Shown here piece after piece: positions 61,214 to 64,000 of a stretch of DNA of 64,000 bases (the stretch's first letter is position 1; each line of letters starts with the position of its first letter). The translations under genes and the position numbers were made by a program. The DNA is taken from the NCBI RefSeq assembly GCF_032854445.1, contig NC_088295.1:34256510-34320509 (forward strand), given 5' to 3'. The notes below the pieces were generated by a model that was not told the origin of the DNA, did not search any database, and was given only the letters and a program-made list of their open reading frames with translations. The stretch comes from Liolophura sinensis. Its lineage: Eukaryota; Mollusca; Polyplacophora; Chitonida; Chitonidae.

Positions 61214-61576
61214 CAGTTTAAATGAGTACAGGCGTTTGCTCATGTAGCTACAGTGTTGACCTCATCAGTTGATCGGCATCTGATTAATGACATTGCAGTC
61301 TCGAATCCAGCTCTCTCTAAATTAACTGAGGCTCCAAGTCCTGTACCTAATGATGAGCCAAGGTGTACTCTGGGCATTTTGTTTCCTTCTACCCATAAAC
61401 CAGTCCGTCATATGCATGTAAGTGAAAACTCTGAACATTAATGAGAAGGCTTATATACTAAGTACATGTACAACACCCATTTGGCTGAGGCTCTGATGTG
61501 ATACTGGTAGATATTTTGCGGTTGCCCATAAACCTCATCTTGAACCATAAAGGTGAACTATTTTGTAGTCCTTCCA

Positions 61577-61738
61577 TTTATTCATTTCATTAGTGTATTA
61601 CCCCGTGCTCAAGAATATTTCACCTATACGACGCCAGCCAGCTTTAGCATGGAAGATGACCGAGTAGAACCAGGGCGAAACCAGCGACCATCCACTGGCA
61701 CACCTTACCACATATAAGTGGAGAGGAAGCCACGCGTA
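61577..61738 (-). repeat. SINE family A, inverted
   Basis: From the AATAAAT-type tail through the reverse of TTCTTGAGCACGGGGTAATA and the body to GGCTTCCTCTCC. It adjoins the Ig-like remnant. Confidence 0.8.
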
Positions 61739-61875
61739 TAGTGCCCGCATTATGCACAGAGAAGTTGTACATTCCCTTGTCCATAGATGCTTTAGTGACA
61801 GTGAGAGACCGCCTGTGCCCGTCCAAGGCCGTTTGTACATTCTTACCTCGGTTGAAAAACCACTTGTCTGTCATA
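61739..61875 (-). pseudogene. Ig-domain-like exon remnant
   Basis: The minus frame reads DKWFFNRGKNVQTALDGHRR and then SLTVTKASMDKGMYNFSVHN and AGT. It has the W, L-x-V, D-x-G-x-Y and N-x-G pattern of the second half of an I-set immunoglobulin domain, with Phe where the second Cys is usual. It stops at the SINE, and no flanking exon of an Ig protein was found. An isolated decayed exon is most likely, though a titin- or hemicentin-like gene beyond reach is possible. Confidence 0.4.
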
Positions 61876-61989
61876 ACAGTTGATATGACACAAAGGAATG
61901 TGCAACACAAACAAAAGTCTAATGTTTCATCCCTTATAAACTCTTGTGAGTACATGTATATTCTGCTATCATCCTGGGCTGACTACAGG

Positions 61990-62241
61990 ATATTTTGGAC
62001 ACACCACATTTTACAATCTACCATACACTTGACCTGCAGTGTGGGGTGAGTTGACATTTTTTGTGAACCCTGAACTGACCACATGGTCGTTTTATACACT
62101 TCGCACTCTACAATCTAAAGCACACCTGCACGTGACCTGCAATGTGGGATGATTTGACATTTTTGTAAACCCAGAACTGACGACTGGGTATCCAATGGAA
62201 CACCCCACACTCTAAAATTTACCATACACATACACATGACG
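61990..62241 (+). repeat. About 104-bp tandem duplication, 2+ units
   Basis: GACCTGCAGTGTGGGGTGAG recurs as GACCTGCAATGTGGGATGAT, each followed by TTGACATTTTT, a block around GAACTGAC, and CACTCTAAAAT or a similar end. The units are diverged. Confidence 0.75.
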
Positions 62242-62380
62242 TTTTGGTTATAGTCTCCACGTGGTAAACCATTTCTTACTTCACATCGATAGCTCACGAA
62301 TACATGAAGATTAAAGACTTTGTACAATATACACCACCATACATTTATTCTATCACTTCTACACTGTCAACATTCGCTGG

Positions 62381-62511
62381 TCAGAAAGAAGGCTCTTTAT
62401 TAACAGTTTCTCTAAGCATTTCAGAGTCGATATATTGTACTGCAATAGTTTCATCCACAAGCCTGTAGGCCAATCTGGTGCGTTCGTCTTCTGCTTTTAT
62501 ACCAGTAACTC
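62381..62511 (-). CDS. Unassigned 3' terminal exon
   Basis: It follows a good acceptor (TTTTTCTTGCAG). In phase 1 it reads GVTGIKAEDERTRLAYRLVD, then ETIAVQYIDSEMLRETV and NKEPSF to a stop. The charged, coding-like composition makes it a plausible last exon. I do not recognise the protein, and it lacks the NPxY motif expected of an integrin beta tail. It joins in phase to the candidate exon at 62679-62751. Confidence 0.4.
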
Positions 62512-62678
62512 CTGCAAGAAAAATATTGAAAATATTTGAGAATAGAAACATTGAAATATTTATCAACATCTTTTCTTGGGAAGCACTGATACATTTTTCT
62601 TCCAATATTCAGTACATTCGATTCATGATAAAGACATCAACTAAGCCTACATGTAACATTCATTTAAAGCTTGCCTAC

Positions 62679-62751
62679 CATCTTTCCATGTCAATTTTTC
62701 CTCTGTCAATGCAATGGACTCCATAAATTCTGGCAAACATTTCTTGCACAT
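62679..62751 (-). CDS. Unassigned candidate exon upstream of the terminal exon
   Basis: The minus frame MCKKCLPEFMESIALTEEKL then TWKDG ends at G|GTAGGC in phase 1, which fits the terminal exon at 62381-62511. Joined they give 67 residues. It could be a small gene or the 3' part of a longer one. No acceptor in the right phase links it to the integrin exons. Confidence 0.3.
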
Positions 62752-62794
62752 TTAAGTTTATGGAGATAGTCCAGTTTCAGCCTGATACATGTAC

Positions 62795-62904
62795 CTTTAC
62801 TCTGTTGACTAAGACCACCATGGAACCGTCGTGGATGTAGATGTAAGCATATCTCATAATCGTATCGTCGTCGTCTTGGGAAGCACACAGAGTGTTTCCG
62901 ACAT
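62795..62904 (-). CDS. Integrin beta tail-domain exon, second part
   Basis: It follows GTCCACAG and enters in phase 1 from the exon at 63751-63889. It reads NVGNTLCASQDDDDTIMRYA, then YIYIHDGSMVVLVNRVK, like the C-x-x-x-D-D-C/F-x-F-x-Y stretch of the integrin beta tail domain just outside the membrane. It ends before GTACAT (or six bases earlier, before GTAAAG). In integrins a transmembrane exon should come next, but none is visible down to 61.5 kb. Confidence 0.55.
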
Positions 62905-63750
62905 CTGTGGACAAAACGGTGTGAACGGTTTATCATTTGGTGTGATGAATCTGGATCCATAGATTTATTCTTATTGATTCATAGCTCACTGACAAACGCT
63001 GGAAAAGGCAGTGATTCACTATATAAAGAAATTCAATACTATCGTAGTATAAGCCTGCGGAGTTGTATGTCTTTCGCCATGGACTTGGAGAAAGCTGTTC
63101 CCAACAATTGTGGAGAAATGGAATATAGCAAAAATATATTGGAGAATATTTCTTGAATCATTATGTAGGAGCATTTGATTTGTCAGCTTTCGTCTGAAAT
63201 AAAATAAATCAGTGCACCGGTAGGGAAAAACTTCAAACACATAGAGAAGTCAAACATATTCCTATTCTTCTTATGTTAGTTGAGGAACCCTTCCTCCATT
63301 GACAAATCGAGCTGGCGTGAAGTAGACATAGATAATAGATACCGCAGTACTCTTGTAAGATGACACTGATATTGCAAAATGTATTAAGTAGAGGTGTTCG
63401 CCATGAAGTGGCACTACGACCGAATGTCAGGAAAAACTCTTAGTCACTTTTGTTGGTTAACAAACCATACTCTCTCTTAAGGCTCTGGTCAGTATAATGT
63501 TTGGAAACTGATCACTTGTGAGATCGGCTCTCTTAGATGACGCAAAACCCTTCAACTACATTTTTTATTCGTTTTTGGCGTAGAAATGCAAGGTACTAGC
63601 AGTAAAAACCAGTGTAATCGTACTTGAATATTGAACTTAAGTGTTAAGATGCTCGATAAATATGGGCCCTGGGCCATAGATTGAAATTTAAGACTTATAA
63701 TAAACCAATTTATGACTGTGTTTTCAAAGATTTTACCAAGCAACACTTAC

Positions 63751-63889
63751 TTGTTTCGTCAATGTTGTCCACCAGGGTGATGCCGAGAGCTGTGCACTGT
63801 GCACGACATTCCTCCTCATTAAGGGGGCCAGTCCTGAAAGCCGTACACTGGACGCAGCTCTTCAGGCTGTGGCAGCGACTGGCACATGT
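63751..63889 (-). CDS. Integrin beta tail-domain exon, partial gene
   Basis: The minus frame after TTTCCCTTTGGAG reads TCASRCHSLKSCVQCTAFRT, then GPLNEEECRAQCTALGITLV and DNIDETS to A|GTAAGT. The spacing C-x3-C-x5-C-x2-C and the C-x3-C that follows match the integrin beta stalk/tail (human: CAEHKECVQCRAF...CTQECSYFNIT). Integrin beta chains pair with alpha chains as adhesion receptors. The 5' part of the gene lies beyond the right edge of the window. It is also possible that only these domains are present in a different protein. Confidence 0.65.
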
Positions 63890-64000
63890 CTCCAAAGGGA
63901 AAGATTGAGGGATTAAAGGATTAGATGAAATTCAAATTATTCGTGTGATGTAAGAGGGAACATAACCAATACAAAGCCAAGTGCATAAGTTATAGCCTGA

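Noticed and set aside
62115-62327. Minus-strand 70-aa frame
   Set aside because: It overlaps the 104-bp tandem duplication and has no protein-like pattern.

Overview
The window reads as nuclear DNA of a marine lophotrochozoan, most likely a mollusc. It has compact exons in long AT-rich introns, no prokaryotic-style operons, and a heavy load of tRNA-derived SINEs. Their 3' ends (TTGAGTACGRCGTWAAAC followed by AATAAAT- or ACTC-type tails) resemble short repeats I recall from gastropod and bivalve genomes. The phylum call is inference.

Layout: (1) 1-3.8 kb has no recognisable gene, only a possible 3' UTR end and a nested SINE cluster. (2) 3.88-26.6 kb, plus strand, is a complete PMS2 mismatch-repair gene with 26 exons that I placed by splice sites and reading phase. 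Its introns hold SINEs, a 167-bp inverted-repeat element with TTAA flanks, a 130-bp tandem array made from copies of exon 7, and a 46-bp minisatellite that runs up to the splice acceptor of exon 24. Two exons (16 and 23) are each one base out of phase. (3) 26.6-37.9 kb is intergenic: SINEs, one with an inverted head, and diverged dispersed repeats that recur at 14.7 kb and 54.2 kb. (4) 37.99-47.79 kb, plus strand, is a three-exon Golgi carbohydrate 6-O-sulfotransferase. (5) 47.8-57.1 kb is intergenic, with a 58-bp minisatellite, a TA/GA microsatellite and SINEs. (6) 57.12-60.86 kb, plus strand, is a complete seven-exon phosphomannomutase (PMM2-type). (7) 61-64 kb, minus strand, has exons of an integrin beta membrane-proximal tail whose 5' part lies beyond the right edge, two unassigned exons, and an Ig-domain-like remnant that stops at a SINE.

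The genes do not form a pathway. PMS2 acts in nuclear mismatch repair with MLH1, phosphomannomutase acts in cytosolic GDP-mannose supply, and the sulfotransferase acts on Golgi glycans. The strongest novelty candidate is the PMS2 exon-7 array: seven extra exon copies, each keeping AG and GT borders and compatible splice phases, arranged in a three-unit higher-order repeat. I found no CRISPR, toxin system, retroviral element or LINE open reading frame.
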